DNA from: Candidatus Dojkabacteria bacterium
Lineage (GTDB): Bacteria; Patescibacteriota; Dojkabacteria; JAOAGR01
Length of the DNA stretch: 60,616 bases
Assembly: GCA_026415655.1 (NCBI GenBank)
Contig: JAOAGR010000001.1
Location: 1-60,616, forward strand
Direction of reading: 5' to 3'
Below are positions 45,229 through 53,854 of the stretch, in pieces (the first letter of the stretch is position 1; every line of letters starts with the position of its first letter). Made by a program: the position numbers and the translations under genes. Below the pieces are notes generated by a model. It was not told where the DNA came from. It saw only the letters and a list, made by a program, of their open reading frames with translations, and made no database searches.

Positions 45229-46587
45229 ATGTTTAGATCAATAAACCCTTACACTGAAAAAGTAATATACGAAAATCCAGAAATTGCAGACGAAGAGTTA
45301 GAAAAAAGATTAGATTTAGCCTTTAGTGCATTTTTAAAATGGAGAAAGATTACATTAAATGAACGGAAAAATTTTATTGCAAAACTAATAGAAATACTTA
45401 CGACTTATAGATCGAATCTTGCTCACCTAATTACTTCAGAAATGGGAAAAACTATTAAGGAATCTGAATCAGAAGTTGATAAATGTGCAAAGTTAATACG
45501 ATACTATACTGACAACATAGATAGATATATTGCTGATGAGTTTATAGATGAGGGTAAGAAAATAATTTACGAACCTTTAGGTCCAATTTTTGCTATCATG
45601 CCGTGGAATTTTCCTTTTTGGCAAGTTTTTAGATTCGTTGTACCGAATTTATTGGCTGGAAATACTGTTGTTTTAAAGCATGCTTCTAATGTCCAAGAAT
45701 CAGCAAAAGTAATTGAATTTATATTTGATAATATTGGATTTGGATCTGGATTACTAATTAATTTACCTATTTCTTCAGCAAGGGTAGAAAGGGTTATTTC
45801 TGATCAAAGAATTTTTGGCGTTACTCTGACTGGTAGTGAGAACGCTGGTAGATCCGTTGCTAGACTTGCAGGTGAATATATCAAAAAAGTAGTTTTAGAA
45901 TTAGGAGGTAATGATCCTTTTATTGTATTTGAAGATGTTGATTTAGATTTTGTCTTAGATAATGCAGCGAAAGCAAGACTCAGAAATGCTGGACAGGCTT
46001 GTAATTCGGCTAAGAGATTTTTAATACATCAGAAAATTTTTAATCAGTTCGTTGATGGGTTGCGAGCAAGGTTTGCATCCGTCAAAGTGGGAGATCCTCT
46101 AGATCGAAATACTGATATGGGACCAGTGGTTTCTGAAAGTGCTAGAGAACAAATTCTTGAACAGATAGAAATTGCCAAAAATAATGGAGCCGAGGTAACT
46201 TGGGGGGGGAGAAAATTGCACAATCAAGGTTATTTTGTTGAACCTACAATTGTGAGTAATGTGTCACAAAACAATCCAGTATTGGATCAAGAGATTTTTG
46301 GTCCTGTTGCATTGGTAATGTCGTTTGGGGATCATGCAGGGGCTATTGAATTGGCAAATAAGACAGCTTTTGGATTGAATTCTTCAGTGTGGACAAATAA
46401 TAAAGAGTATCAAGAGTATGCAATCAAAAATATACAAGCGGGTAGTGTTTTCATAAATCAAATAGCAACTTCTGATGTGATGATGCCTTTTGGCGGAATC
46501 AAAAAATCTGGCTTTGGTAGAGAAATGGGCGAGTCAGGAGTTAGAGAATTCTTAAACATAAAATCTGTTGTTTATAACAATGGCTAG
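45229..46587 (+). CDS. NAD(P)-dependent aldehyde dehydrogenase
   Basis: Oxidises an aldehyde to the acid; the closest resemblance is to succinate-semialdehyde dehydrogenases. All catalytic residues are present: Asn127 in MPWNFPFW, Glu224 in LELGG, Cys258 in NAGQACNSAKR, plus EIFGPVA and PFGGIKKSGFGRE. At 452 residues it is standard length. The stop overlaps the start of the second SDR by eight bases (ATGGCTAG), so the two are translationally coupled and may act on the same substrate class. Confidence 0.92.
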   Translation: MFRSINPYTEKVIYENPEIADEELEKRLDLAFSAFLKWRKITLNERKNFIAKLIEILTTYRSNLAHLITSEMGKTIKESESEVDKCAKLIRYYTDNIDRYIADEFIDEGKKIIYEPLGPIFAIMPWNFPFWQVFRFVVPNLLAGNTVVLKHASNVQESAKVIEFIFDNIGFGSGLLINLPISSARVERVISDQRIFGVTLTGSENAGRSVARLAGEYIKKVVLELGGNDPFIVFEDVDLDFVLDNAAKARLRNAGQACNSAKRFLIHQKIFNQFVDGLRARFASVKVGDPLDRNTDMGPVVSESAREQILEQIEIAKNNGAEVTWGGRKLHNQGYFVEPTIVSNVSQNNPVLDQEIFGPVALVMSFGDHAGAIELANKTAFGLNSSVWTNNKEYQEYAIKNIQAGSVFINQIATSDVMMPFGGIKKSGFGREMGESGVREFLNIKSVVYNNG

Positions 46588-47341
46588 AAAAGTATTGATA
46601 ACTGGTGCATCTAGTGGGATTGGTTACGAGCTATGTCATGTTTTTGCAGAAAATGGATTTGATGTAGTTGGTGTTGCGCGTAATAGAGGAATACTTGAAA
46701 TGATGAATAATGCTTGGTGTTCCTTGTATAAAACTAAATTTGAATTTTTAGTATGTGATCTTTCAGATAGTGGTGATCTATTAAATTTATTTGACTATCT
46801 AAAAAAAGAAACCGTAGATGTGCTCATAAACAATGCAGGTATTGGACTTTATGGTAAGTTTAACTCGACTGATATTCAAAGGAATCTGGACATTATTGAT
46901 GTAAATATGATTGCGTTAACAAAGCTTACTTATCATTTCCTTAAAAATTCCGAAGTAAAACACAAAACTGTGATAAATATATCCTCAATAGCAGGTTTTT
47001 ATCCTGGAGTGGGTAGCTCAGTATATTTTGCATCTAAATCTTATGTAAATAGTTTTTCTCAAGCTGTTGCTATAGAAAATGAAGGGGTCCATCGTGTAAT
47101 ATGCATATGTCCTGGTGATACTGCAACTAATTTTTTTGAGAATGCGGGTGGAAATGTTCATCAAAATGCTGCTGATCCTAGGGGAGTGGCAAAATTGGTG
47201 TACGATTCTTATGCCAAAAATGCATCACTGAAAATTGTTGGCATCAAGAATAAAATATTGTTTAGTTTATTGAAGATTTTACCAGCATTCTTGGTAAGAA
47301 AATATTCAAAGTATAGGCATATTTTTAAGAAAATTTGGTAG
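46580..47341 (+). CDS. short-chain dehydrogenase/reductase (SDR) 2
   Basis: A 253-residue classical SDR: TGASSGIG (8-15), NNAG (84-87), Ser136, Tyr149, Lys153, and ICPGDTATNFFENAGG. Paralogue of the SDR at 43442. ATG 46580 is preferred to TTG 46568 and overlaps the aldehyde dehydrogenase stop by eight bases. The basic C-terminal tail (LVRKYSKYRHIFKK) could touch the membrane. The accessory island begins 25 bases downstream. Confidence 0.85.
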   Translation: MARKVLITGASSGIGYELCHVFAENGFDVVGVARNRGILEMMNNAWCSLYKTKFEFLVCDLSDSGDLLNLFDYLKKETVDVLINNAGIGLYGKFNSTDIQRNLDIIDVNMIALTKLTYHFLKNSEVKHKTVINISSIAGFYPGVGSSVYFASKSYVNSFSQAVAIENEGVHRVICICPGDTATNFFENAGGNVHQNAADPRGVAKLVYDSYAKNASLKIVGIKNKILFSLLKILPAFLVRKYSKYRHIFKKIW

Positions 47342-47365
47342 AGTATTATTCTTTCTTTGCATGAA

Positions 47366-47836
47366 ATGTTTACAGATGTACAGATGTGGTGTTATAATTA
47401 TTGGATTGATACACTTTTAGATCATATGGAGGTTTCAGATACACGACCGACAAGAAATAATTATATCACAACGTTTGCCAGGTTAGCATATGGATTTGGG
47501 AAGTCTATTGTATACCCTGTAGGACGGAGACTAGAATTGTTTGTAGATCAATGTATATATGGATTATCACCATTGCTGATCCTGGCTAATGCTAACAATC
47601 CATCAATATCATTAATTTTCTTATCTATATTAACCTATGCCTTAGACTATTTCGATAGTAGAACCGGAAATAACAGAAATAGGATCTCTGATATATTTAT
47701 TTCCAGTGTTGGGTTATTTACGAAAATTCTTGCTTCACATGAAGTTATTACACAATTCGTTCTTAGGTATAACTGGAATATCACTGATGTATTATTGAGG
47801 GCTGGATCCAATATTTTATCTACTTTTATTCCCTAA
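47366..47836 (+). CDS. orphan small membrane protein, island member 1
   Basis: A 156-residue protein from ATG 47366 (the track uses TTG 47357). It has two likely membrane segments (about residues 70-105 and 120-145) separated by a polar stretch, FDSRTGNNRNR. No known family. Its general shape, two hydrophobic stretches around a charged linker, recurs in the other island proteins, but sequence similarity is too weak to claim homology. Close to the SDR gene, it could be cotranscribed. Confidence 0.5.
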   Translation: MFTDVQMWCYNYWIDTLLDHMEVSDTRPTRNNYITTFARLAYGFGKSIVYPVGRRLELFVDQCIYGLSPLLILANANNPSISLIFLSILTYALDYFDSRTGNNRNRISDIFISSVGLFTKILASHEVITQFVLRYNWNITDVLLRAGSNILSTFIP

Positions 47837-48277
47837 TCCACAGACTACATGGAACTTTGTAGAACAATATATAATGTTGCCTAATAAAAATAGATCAGTC
47901 TATACATATTCCATCAATACATAATGGACAGCAGTGTACTTGGTATTTTCTTCATTTGTCATGTACCAATTCTATTTTAACCTTCCATCTCTAAAACAGA
48001 TCCTTTATGAGGACCTTAAATTTAGCATGAAAATAGATAAAAACAGTATATGCATGGGATGCTTTTTATTCCATATTTTGCGGCTAATATTCGAAATATT
48101 ATTATCAAAACAATAATTTGTATAAGGGACATTGTATTGATTAATTGTGGCTCTCTTGTTATAGCTAGTTGTGTAATCATGCTGTGAACTATAGACGGTA
48201 ACGGTAGGCTATCAACAGAACAACACTGTAAACTATATTCATTTTAGACTCAATACACACAATGGACAAGACAAGAC
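47837..48277. other. island intergenic region
   Basis: About 440 bases. A 60-codon open frame at 47934-48116 is not convincing. No terminator or RNA gene seen. Confidence 0.5.
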
Positions 48278-48770
48278 TTGAATAAAGTTTCGGCAAACAT
48301 TTATCGCTCATTATTGGTATTTCGTCCCTTTCCGGCCATTCTAAGAGGTGTGGTGTTGAATCAGTTTATTTCATCATTTATTGGTTTGGTAGGGAGTGGT
48401 GGTATATATGATCGTTTATTGGTTAATTTTTGTTATATCATTGAAGGGATGGTCACATTCATTGGTGTATGGGGTTTTCCAAAGACTGAAGGTACTCAAA
48501 AATTATGATATACTGCTATGGATAAAAAACTCTCAACTTATGTTGATCGTACTGAACAAACAGACATCGGTTCGCAAGTTTAAGACATTCGTCGGGGTTA
48601 ATGAATATCGTGATCCCATATCAGGAAAAGCTCATGGTTTTGTTGGCATTTCTAATCTGAATTAATTCCCTTACCGAATTCGCATTAGTATGCCGTTATC
48701 GATGAAGAAACAACTAGGGTTAGGCATTTTGATTACAGTAAGTTCAAAAGTTAGTCGTCATTTGAGATGA
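48278..48770 (+). pseudogene. decayed copy of the membrane protein gene at 49521
   Basis: Two overlapping frames (48278-48508 and 48396-48665) together match the intact gene downstream. Shared stretches are GFPKTEGTQKL against DFWKTEGCQKI, the DNA ATCGGTTCGCAAGTTTA against ATTGGTTCGCAAGTTTA, and TTAGTATGCCGTTATC against TCAGTATGCCACTATC. Similarity continues past the stop into the 3' flank. The copy has lost its N-terminus and carries at least one frameshift and stop. The offset to the intact copy is about 1.35 kb. Confidence 0.75.
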
Positions 48771-49126
48771 AAGTATCCTATTTGTTCTATATCTTAAGGG
48801 ATTTTCTTAACTTGTATTCAAGGTTTCTGTATTGATTTGTGTGGTAAAGAAATATGATGTACATGTTTGTATAACCAAAGGGAAATGAGATGTTATCGTC
48901 AATATGTGGTCAACCTTATACGGTATTACCTATAGTTCTCGCTTGTTAATCGAAGATGATTTTGTTTTATAACATAGGCTATTTTCCGTTATTTTAAAAT
49001 ATATGGACCGTTATCAATATCATTAATCGGTTGAAGTTGAAAATTTATTTGTAGCATTTTCAAGCTCTATAATTGGTTTCAGATGAATGACATTACTGGT
49101 AGGCAGTGAATATCCAATATTTAGTT
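48771..49126. other. island noncoding flank of the decayed copy
   Basis: About 355 bases with no supported gene. The first 200 bases resemble the 3' flank of the intact copy (after 50126), for example CAATATGTGGTCAAC against CGATATGTAGTCAAC. Confidence 0.5.
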
Positions 49127-49332
49127 GGGATGATTTAATGTAGCAATAAATGATAAAATGAACTTTATCTCTTGATAGTTTAATTCCACGTTTGTTTTTA
49201 TACCTACGAAAAACATTCAATGAAATATGTACCTTATACAGAGAATTAGAAAAATCTGCTTTGGTCTGCTTATGCTGTATTCTACTGATATGTCAACTCC
49301 CCATCTCAATCGCAAACTCCTCATCAGTACCA
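49127..49332. repeat. upstream copy of a ~210-bp repeat carrying the regulator 3' end
   Basis: Matches 51023-51244. The last 72 bases (49261-49332 against 51173-51244) differ at four positions, and the final 40 are identical. In the downstream copy those bases are the last codons and stop of the winged-helix regulator gene; here they are not attached to any gene. A 65-codon minus-strand frame (49023-49220, TTG start) covers the left half and is not supported as a gene. Confidence 0.85.
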
Positions 49333-49520
49333 CTGAATGCTTATTAGGGCAATACACCCGGATAATAAGGTCAGGAATGCTCATTTATTGTATAGAGACA
49401 TTTATGAAAGAGGTCTCGCTCCAACCACAAGATATGTAATCTAATTAGAAAGTTTTATCTTAAACCTACATTATATTGCTTTTTATAACAGTTTACTTTA
49501 TAATTATATGCACGAACAAT

Positions 49521-50126
49521 ATGAATAGGTTTATATTTATAGAAGGTGCTGTGCAACTTTCAAAATATGCTTGGGAAAAGTTTGCGAAAAATCCTGAAGC
49601 GAGAAAGTATGCCATTAAAAATGCATCCAATGGGATTGCCACTATGGCTCTCCACATTTTCAGTGTGGTAGGCAATCCACTGATTGCTAATCATCTGAAG
49701 GGACCGATAGATACTTTGTTCCCTACGATGCTCGGCTGGATACCTAGTGGTGATATCTATAGTTGTGTGGCTTATATACCATATTCTGCCTCAGCGTTAT
49801 TGACTGCTGTTGGTTTGTATGACTTTTGGAAGACTGAAGGCTGTCAGAAGATAGTGAGATCGTTAAATGGGACATTTTCATCATTGATCAATCACGCTAG
49901 GCAGACGAATATTGGTTCGCAAGTTTACGATGCTTGGTTAGGAGTTAGTGGACGTTGTTATACTGTGTTGGAGCCTGTTTGCAATTTTGTAGGAAATTTA
50001 ACAAATTCTGTTATAGGTAAAATTCCGGATCGGTGTAGAATCAGTATGCCACTATCACCGAATCGGAGACTCGGAATCGGAGCAGCTAACGCACTCTGTT
50101 CTTTAATGGGCCATTTTTTAAGATGA
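49521..50126 (+). CDS. orphan membrane protein, island member 2 (intact copy)
   Basis: A 201-residue protein from ATG 49521; the track start at 49476 adds a hydrophobic 15-residue extension and cannot be excluded. Hydrophobic segments lie at about residues 40-60 and 80-105 (PYSASALLTAVGLY), then a charged linker (DFWKTEGCQKIVRS) and an amphipathic C-terminal half with several Cys. No known family. A decayed paralogue lies about 1.35 kb upstream, so this gene was duplicated locally and only one copy is kept. Confidence 0.55.
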   Translation: MNRFIFIEGAVQLSKYAWEKFAKNPEARKYAIKNASNGIATMALHIFSVVGNPLIANHLKGPIDTLFPTMLGWIPSGDIYSCVAYIPYSASALLTAVGLYDFWKTEGCQKIVRSLNGTFSSLINHARQTNIGSQVYDAWLGVSGRCYTVLEPVCNFVGNLTNSVIGKIPDRCRISMPLSPNRRLGIGAANALCSLMGHFLR

Positions 50127-50324
50127 AGATATTCAATTTGTTATATATGTCTGGAGATTTTTTATGATTCAGTGTTTTTGTATTGCTTCGTGTAAACGAG
50201 TACAATATCAGGTGACTGTCGATATGTAGTCAACTTGTAGATATATAGAGTCTGGTTTGTTTAGTTAGTTGACTATTACCGGTCTTGTGCTATAATATGA
50301 ATAGCTCTAATTAATTAAAACTAT

Positions 50325-50673
50325 ATGGAAAATCCAGAAAAAAAATTATGATTCAATTCAGCGGCTTGGACGCGATATTGCTCCATCGATTTTTACGACG
50401 CTGTTATTTGGTGTTTCCTCATATTTATCCGGAAATGAACCTACTATTTTGCCATTTTTTGAAAAGGCTGTTGTAAGTTTGGGGGTAATATTATTTTTAA
50501 GGGCGTGTGCGTTTATCGCAAGTAGAGAAAAACCAGAATCTTTTTTTAGGGGTGCGTCGTCCTTAGGATTATCATTACATAGTTTTGTTATGCTTGCAGG
50601 AGCTTTTGTAACAGGTGTGTCTGGTGTTAAGGACAAGTTATTACCTCAGCTCTTACCTCCAAATTTACCATAG
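50325..50673 (+). pseudogene. orphan small membrane protein, island member 3, frame broken at an A8 run
   Basis: ATG 50325 opens MENPEKKL then TGA. Removing one A from the A8 run (50338-50345) joins it to the frame that runs to 50673, giving about 115 residues: MENPEKNYDSIQRLGRDIAPSIF... The joined protein has three hydrophobic segments and a charged linker (IASREKPESFF). Homopolymer indel in the assembly, true decay, or slippage during transcription are all possible. The track ORF at 50449 is only its C-terminal part. Confidence 0.6.
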
Positions 50674-51022
50674 CATATCTTGGTAGTGTTTTTTGTTCGA
50701 ATATATTTTTTGAGTTCTATGCGATTTACTGGAGTTTCATCTACATGGTGGGATGATTTATGCCTATTTATTCCTGATTTTGTTTATATTGATGTATCCT
50801 GATTACTTCAAGAAAGGGAAGCTGAGCTGATTTAGGAGTTTATGCTACTTACCGTCAAATTTAGATGCGTTTGTACATAGTATCCCTGGCTATAGTTTAA
50901 CTGTGTTGATCATGCATAAGTTATGTTGAGTTAGAATCATTTATTTGTATATTTCGATCTCCCTTTTTTCAAAATTGATTTTCCAACTTAGGGAGGTAGA
51001 TGATTTGTTTCGGGAAATAGGT
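50674..51022. other. island intergenic region
   Basis: About 350 bases with no supported gene. It holds a third short copy of the GGGATGATTT motif (50750-50759) that also marks the left edge of both 210-bp repeats. Confidence 0.5.
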
Positions 51023-51244
51023 GGGATGATTTCATGTAACAATAAAAGAAATAAAATAAACTTCTTCTCTTGATATTCTAATTCTCAATTTGTTTTTTTA
51101 CATCTACGCAAGGCACCTATTAGTATATGTATCCTATCCATAAAATTATAAAATAAAAAGTAATTAATTGTTTTGGTCTGTTTATGCTGTAGTCTATTGA
51201 TATCTCAACTCCCCATCTCAATCGCAAACTCCTCATCAGTACCA
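51023..51244. repeat. downstream copy of the ~210-bp repeat, including the regulator 3' end
   Basis: Counterpart of 49127-49332. Its right end is the C-terminal coding region of the regulator gene on the minus strand; the remainder is that gene's 3' flank. Confidence 0.85.
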
Positions 51245-51834
51245 ACAAGTGTGCATTTTGGTAGGACAAGTAAGGAATAAAGTATTGGGTGATTATTACC
51301 TTTTTCTAGTTCAAACTCAGGTTTTGACCAAATTTTGACATATATATCACGACCTTCTCTTGTACGGATGAGAGCTTGGATTTCTTTCAATTTTATCACA
51401 TTTACGCCGTCACCGATGATTACAACATCAGGATTATCTGGATAAGAAGTTTCTCGATTTATAAATGTATGTGTGAGAAATATATATTTGATTTGACCTA
51501 GTTCCTTGTTTTGATAAGTATTCCAAAGTTCAATTGCTAATGGTGAAGTTTTCATTACTAAAGAACGTAATTCATTATAAAAAATAAAAGATGGATTAAG
51601 TATAAATTGTCTTTTTATACCGTCTTTTTTAATAATTAAGAGGTCTATTTTTACAAGTGACATCAGTTCCCTTCGGACAGCATTTATTTGTTCATCAATC
51701 TCGCGACCTACCTGTCGCATATGTCTATACGTATTCGGTTCAGAGAAAAACAGGTATAGTATCTTTCTTCTTACTCTTGAAGTAATAATCAGTTCTAAAA
51801 TGCTATTTGGATTTAACTTTTGACTTAATTTCAT
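51205..51834 (-). CDS. winged-helix regulator with C-terminal nucleotidyltransferase-like domain
   Basis: A 209-residue protein from ATG 51834. Residues 10-85 form a winged helix: LELIITSRVRRKILYLFF, YRHMRQVGREIDEQINAVRRELMSL (recognition helix region), then a wing with IKKDGIKRQFILNP. The C-terminal part (IKYIFLTHTF, PDVVIIGDGVN, RDIYVKIWSKPEFE) resembles minimal nucleotidyltransferase domains in paired CPR/archaeal regulators, but the GS..D catalytic signature is not clear. The track start (TTG 51849) overlaps a -10 box, so ATG 51834 is preferred. Its 3' end is duplicated about 1.9 kb away. Confidence 0.65.
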   Translation of the reverse strand: MKLSQKLNPNSILELIITSRVRRKILYLFFSEPNTYRHMRQVGREIDEQINAVRRELMSLVKIDLLIIKKDGIKRQFILNPSFIFYNELRSLVMKTSPLAIELWNTYQNKELGQIKYIFLTHTFINRETSYPDNPDVVIIGDGVNVIKLKEIQALIRTREGRDIYVKIWSKPEFELEKGNNHPILYSLLVLPKCTLVGTDEEFAIEMGS

Positions 51835-51840
51835 GGAAAT

Positions 51841-51846
51841 AGTATA
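51841..51846 (-). promoter_or_regulatory. -10 box of the regulator gene, predicting a near-leaderless mRNA
   Basis: TATACT on the minus strand ends seven bases before ATG 51834; TTTTCA lies 17 bases upstream as a plausible -35. The transcript would start at or next to the start codon. Confidence 0.4.
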
Positions 51847-51901
51847 CAAAATTTAATCGGTTTTGAAAAGTAAAGATATAAAATTTTGATATCATATCAT
51901 T

Positions 51902-52816
51902 ATGTTTAGTCTTATAAACAAAGATTTTCAAACACTACGAAAGTTTTTCACCCGTTGTCCCAGATGTAATACAATATCATCCGAGTGGGAGATACGTAGA
52001 GTAAAATACAATCTTAATCTTTATTTTACGAAATTGACCATCTTTACACTTATCGAAATTGCTTGTGCATCGTGTAAGTATTCTATAAAGATGCATGAGA
52101 AACTTGTGCGACGTATCTTCGCAGGTGGATTTGATGGGAGTAAGTTAATCAGTCAGGCTGGCACATATTATAAATTTGGATTTTGGCATATTTTTTTGGC
52201 TGAGTCTTGGAAAATCTGGTTGTTTGCTTTTCTGATTATTAGTGTTTTTTTGTTTTTTGATTTTTTGAAATATGATGTGGTGTATGGTGAGCCAATTTTT
52301 ATAAATTCACAAGGAGATATTAATAGTGAAATAGTTGGAAAGTATGTTTCAATTGACGGAAAAATAGAATTAGGACAGGTCTATACAGTTGATAAATATG
52401 AGGTAACATCAGATAATAAAACGAGCAATTTAGAAGAATCATTTATTTTTGTACCGCTATATGATAAGGCCGATCAAACACTTTATGTCCTTTTTGCTGG
52501 CGGAAAAGATGTAAAAGACAAGATTATCGATGATGGTATTGTTAATAACTATAATTTAGAAATAAAGCTAAGTGGAATTGTAAAAAATATTGATAAAACA
52601 GATATACCACAAGAGATTAGTGAATATATAAATAAAGATCTGGTACAAAAATATAAATTAAACCCGACAAAGATTATTTTAGATCAAAGATACATTATTG
52701 ATGTGTTTGATCTTTTGCTGAAATATGTACCATTTTATCTTGTAAATTTGTTCTTGTTTATTATGTCATCTTATATAGATTCCCGTATAAATAAACTAAA
52801 ATACACAATAAAATAG
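51902..52816 (+). CDS. zinc-ribbon two-TM membrane protein
   Basis: A 304-residue protein. A cytoplasmic N-terminal zinc ribbon has CPRC (about residues 20-23) and CASC (about 56-59). Helices lie at about 100-122 and 272-293, with an extracytoplasmic domain of about 150 residues between. No enzyme motif. Divergent from the regulator with about 67 bases between starts, which makes it a natural target of that regulator, but this is inference. Confidence 0.6.
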   Translation: MFSLINKDFQTLRKFFTRCPRCNTISSEWEIRRVKYNLNLYFTKLTIFTLIEIACASCKYSIKMHEKLVRRIFAGGFDGSKLISQAGTYYKFGFWHIFLAESWKIWLFAFLIISVFLFFDFLKYDVVYGEPIFINSQGDINSEIVGKYVSIDGKIELGQVYTVDKYEVTSDNKTSNLEESFIFVPLYDKADQTLYVLFAGGKDVKDKIIDDGIVNNYNLEIKLSGIVKNIDKTDIPQEISEYINKDLVQKYKLNPTKIILDQRYIIDVFDLLLKYVPFYLVNLFLFIMSSYIDSRINKLKYTIK

Positions 52817-52841
52817 ATATTTTTATTAACTGCAGAAAAAT

Positions 52842-52886
52842 CTAGCCAATAATACTTTATGCTTGGAATTAATTGGCTAGTTTTTT
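52842..52886 (+). terminator. intrinsic terminator after the zinc-ribbon gene
   Basis: CTAGCCAAT and ATTGGCTAG form a perfect nine-pair stem (52842-52850 with 52872-52880), followed directly by TTTTTT. The loop is 21 bases, longer than usual. It lies 25 bases after the stop codon. Confidence 0.75.
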
Positions 52887-53230
52887 ATTTCGGATTAGAT
52901 GGTTTTGGTATATCACTCATTTAAACTGGTATTTTATAAAAGTGATAAATTTTGGGTGTAGGGCTGGGCAGAAAAATATATTGTTTCTAATAAAATACCT
53001 TATTTGGACGATATATTCCATGTTTATTGTTCTATATAAATCGTAATTGTTCACATTTTGATATAAATAAAAAGTAAGTTTTGAAATAGATTAATCTAAA
53101 TTTTTATCTATATTTTTGTTCAATACTATTGAGATATTATGTCGATTTAAATTGTTACAACAAGAAAATGTACCTCTCATGGGTATACTCTTTTGACTTT
53201 TAACTTGGTTTATTTAATAATATTAATACT
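52887..53230. other. intergenic region upstream of lemA
   Basis: About 345 bases with no gene. Candidate promoter elements near the right end are TATACT (53184-53189) and TTGACT (53193-53198) with TAATAT (53218-53223, 19-base spacer); neither is decisive. Confidence 0.45.
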
Positions 53231-53845
53231 ATGATAGTAGAAACAATTTTAATTTTCATTTTGTGTTGTGGTATTTTATTTATACTAGGATTAGTTGGTT
53301 ATTTAATATACCTATACAATTCTTTGGCATCATATAAAGTTAGAGTAGAAGAGACATTAAAACAAATCGATGTAAGGCTTCAAAATAGATATGATTTACT
53401 ACCCGATCTGATTAATGCTGTAGAGAAAGCTACCAGTACTGATGAAAATATTCAAACAAAGATTGCTGAACTTCGAAGTGGACTTTCTCAGCTTAAATCA
53501 GTCAAATTAACTCCGGAAAATGCTAATGCTGTATCACAAATGGAGTCTAAGTTACTTTCGAACCTTGGTGCGATAAATGTCGCCGTTGAGGCTTATCCTG
53601 AGATTCAATCACAGGTTGCCATACAAAATTTCATGCAGCAAAATCAACAGATTGAAGAGATGATTGCTGCAGCCAGACAGATTTATAATGCTACGGTACG
53701 AGATTACAATGAAAAGATTGTCACATTTCCAAGTAATATAATTGCTAATATGTTTGGATTCAAAAAAGCAGAGTTTTTTGAATCTACTGCTGAAGCAAAG
53801 AAAGATATAATGCCCGACTGGGGCGGTAACGTCGTAGTACGTTAA
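53231..53845 (+). CDS. lemA: LemA family protein
   Basis: A 204-residue LemA: one N-terminal membrane helix (about residues 5-28), then a helical bundle with VEETLKQIDVRLQNRYDLLPDLINAVE, the family signature, and RQIYNATVRDYNEKIVTFPSNIIANMFGF near the end. Function is unknown in general, but lemA and htpX are often adjacent, as here with a gap of nine bases, and probably act together in membrane protein quality control. Confidence 0.93.
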   Translation: MIVETILIFILCCGILFILGLVGYLIYLYNSLASYKVRVEETLKQIDVRLQNRYDLLPDLINAVEKATSTDENIQTKIAELRSGLSQLKSVKLTPENANAVSQMESKLLSNLGAINVAVEAYPEIQSQVAIQNFMQQNQQIEEMIAAARQIYNATVRDYNEKIVTFPSNIIANMFGFKKAEFFESTAEAKKDIMPDWGGNVVVR

Positions 53846-53854
53846 TATTTGAGT

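Noticed and set aside
49023-49220. 65-codon minus-strand ORF in the upstream island repeat
   Set aside because: The matching part of the downstream copy keeps similar codons for about 15 residues but is then frameshifted and stopped. The start is TTG and there is no known motif, so it is more likely repeat remnant than gene.
49227-49439. 70-codon plus-strand ORF across the duplicated regulator tail
   Set aside because: It reads the antisense of the regulator 3' end and has no counterpart frame in the other repeat copy.
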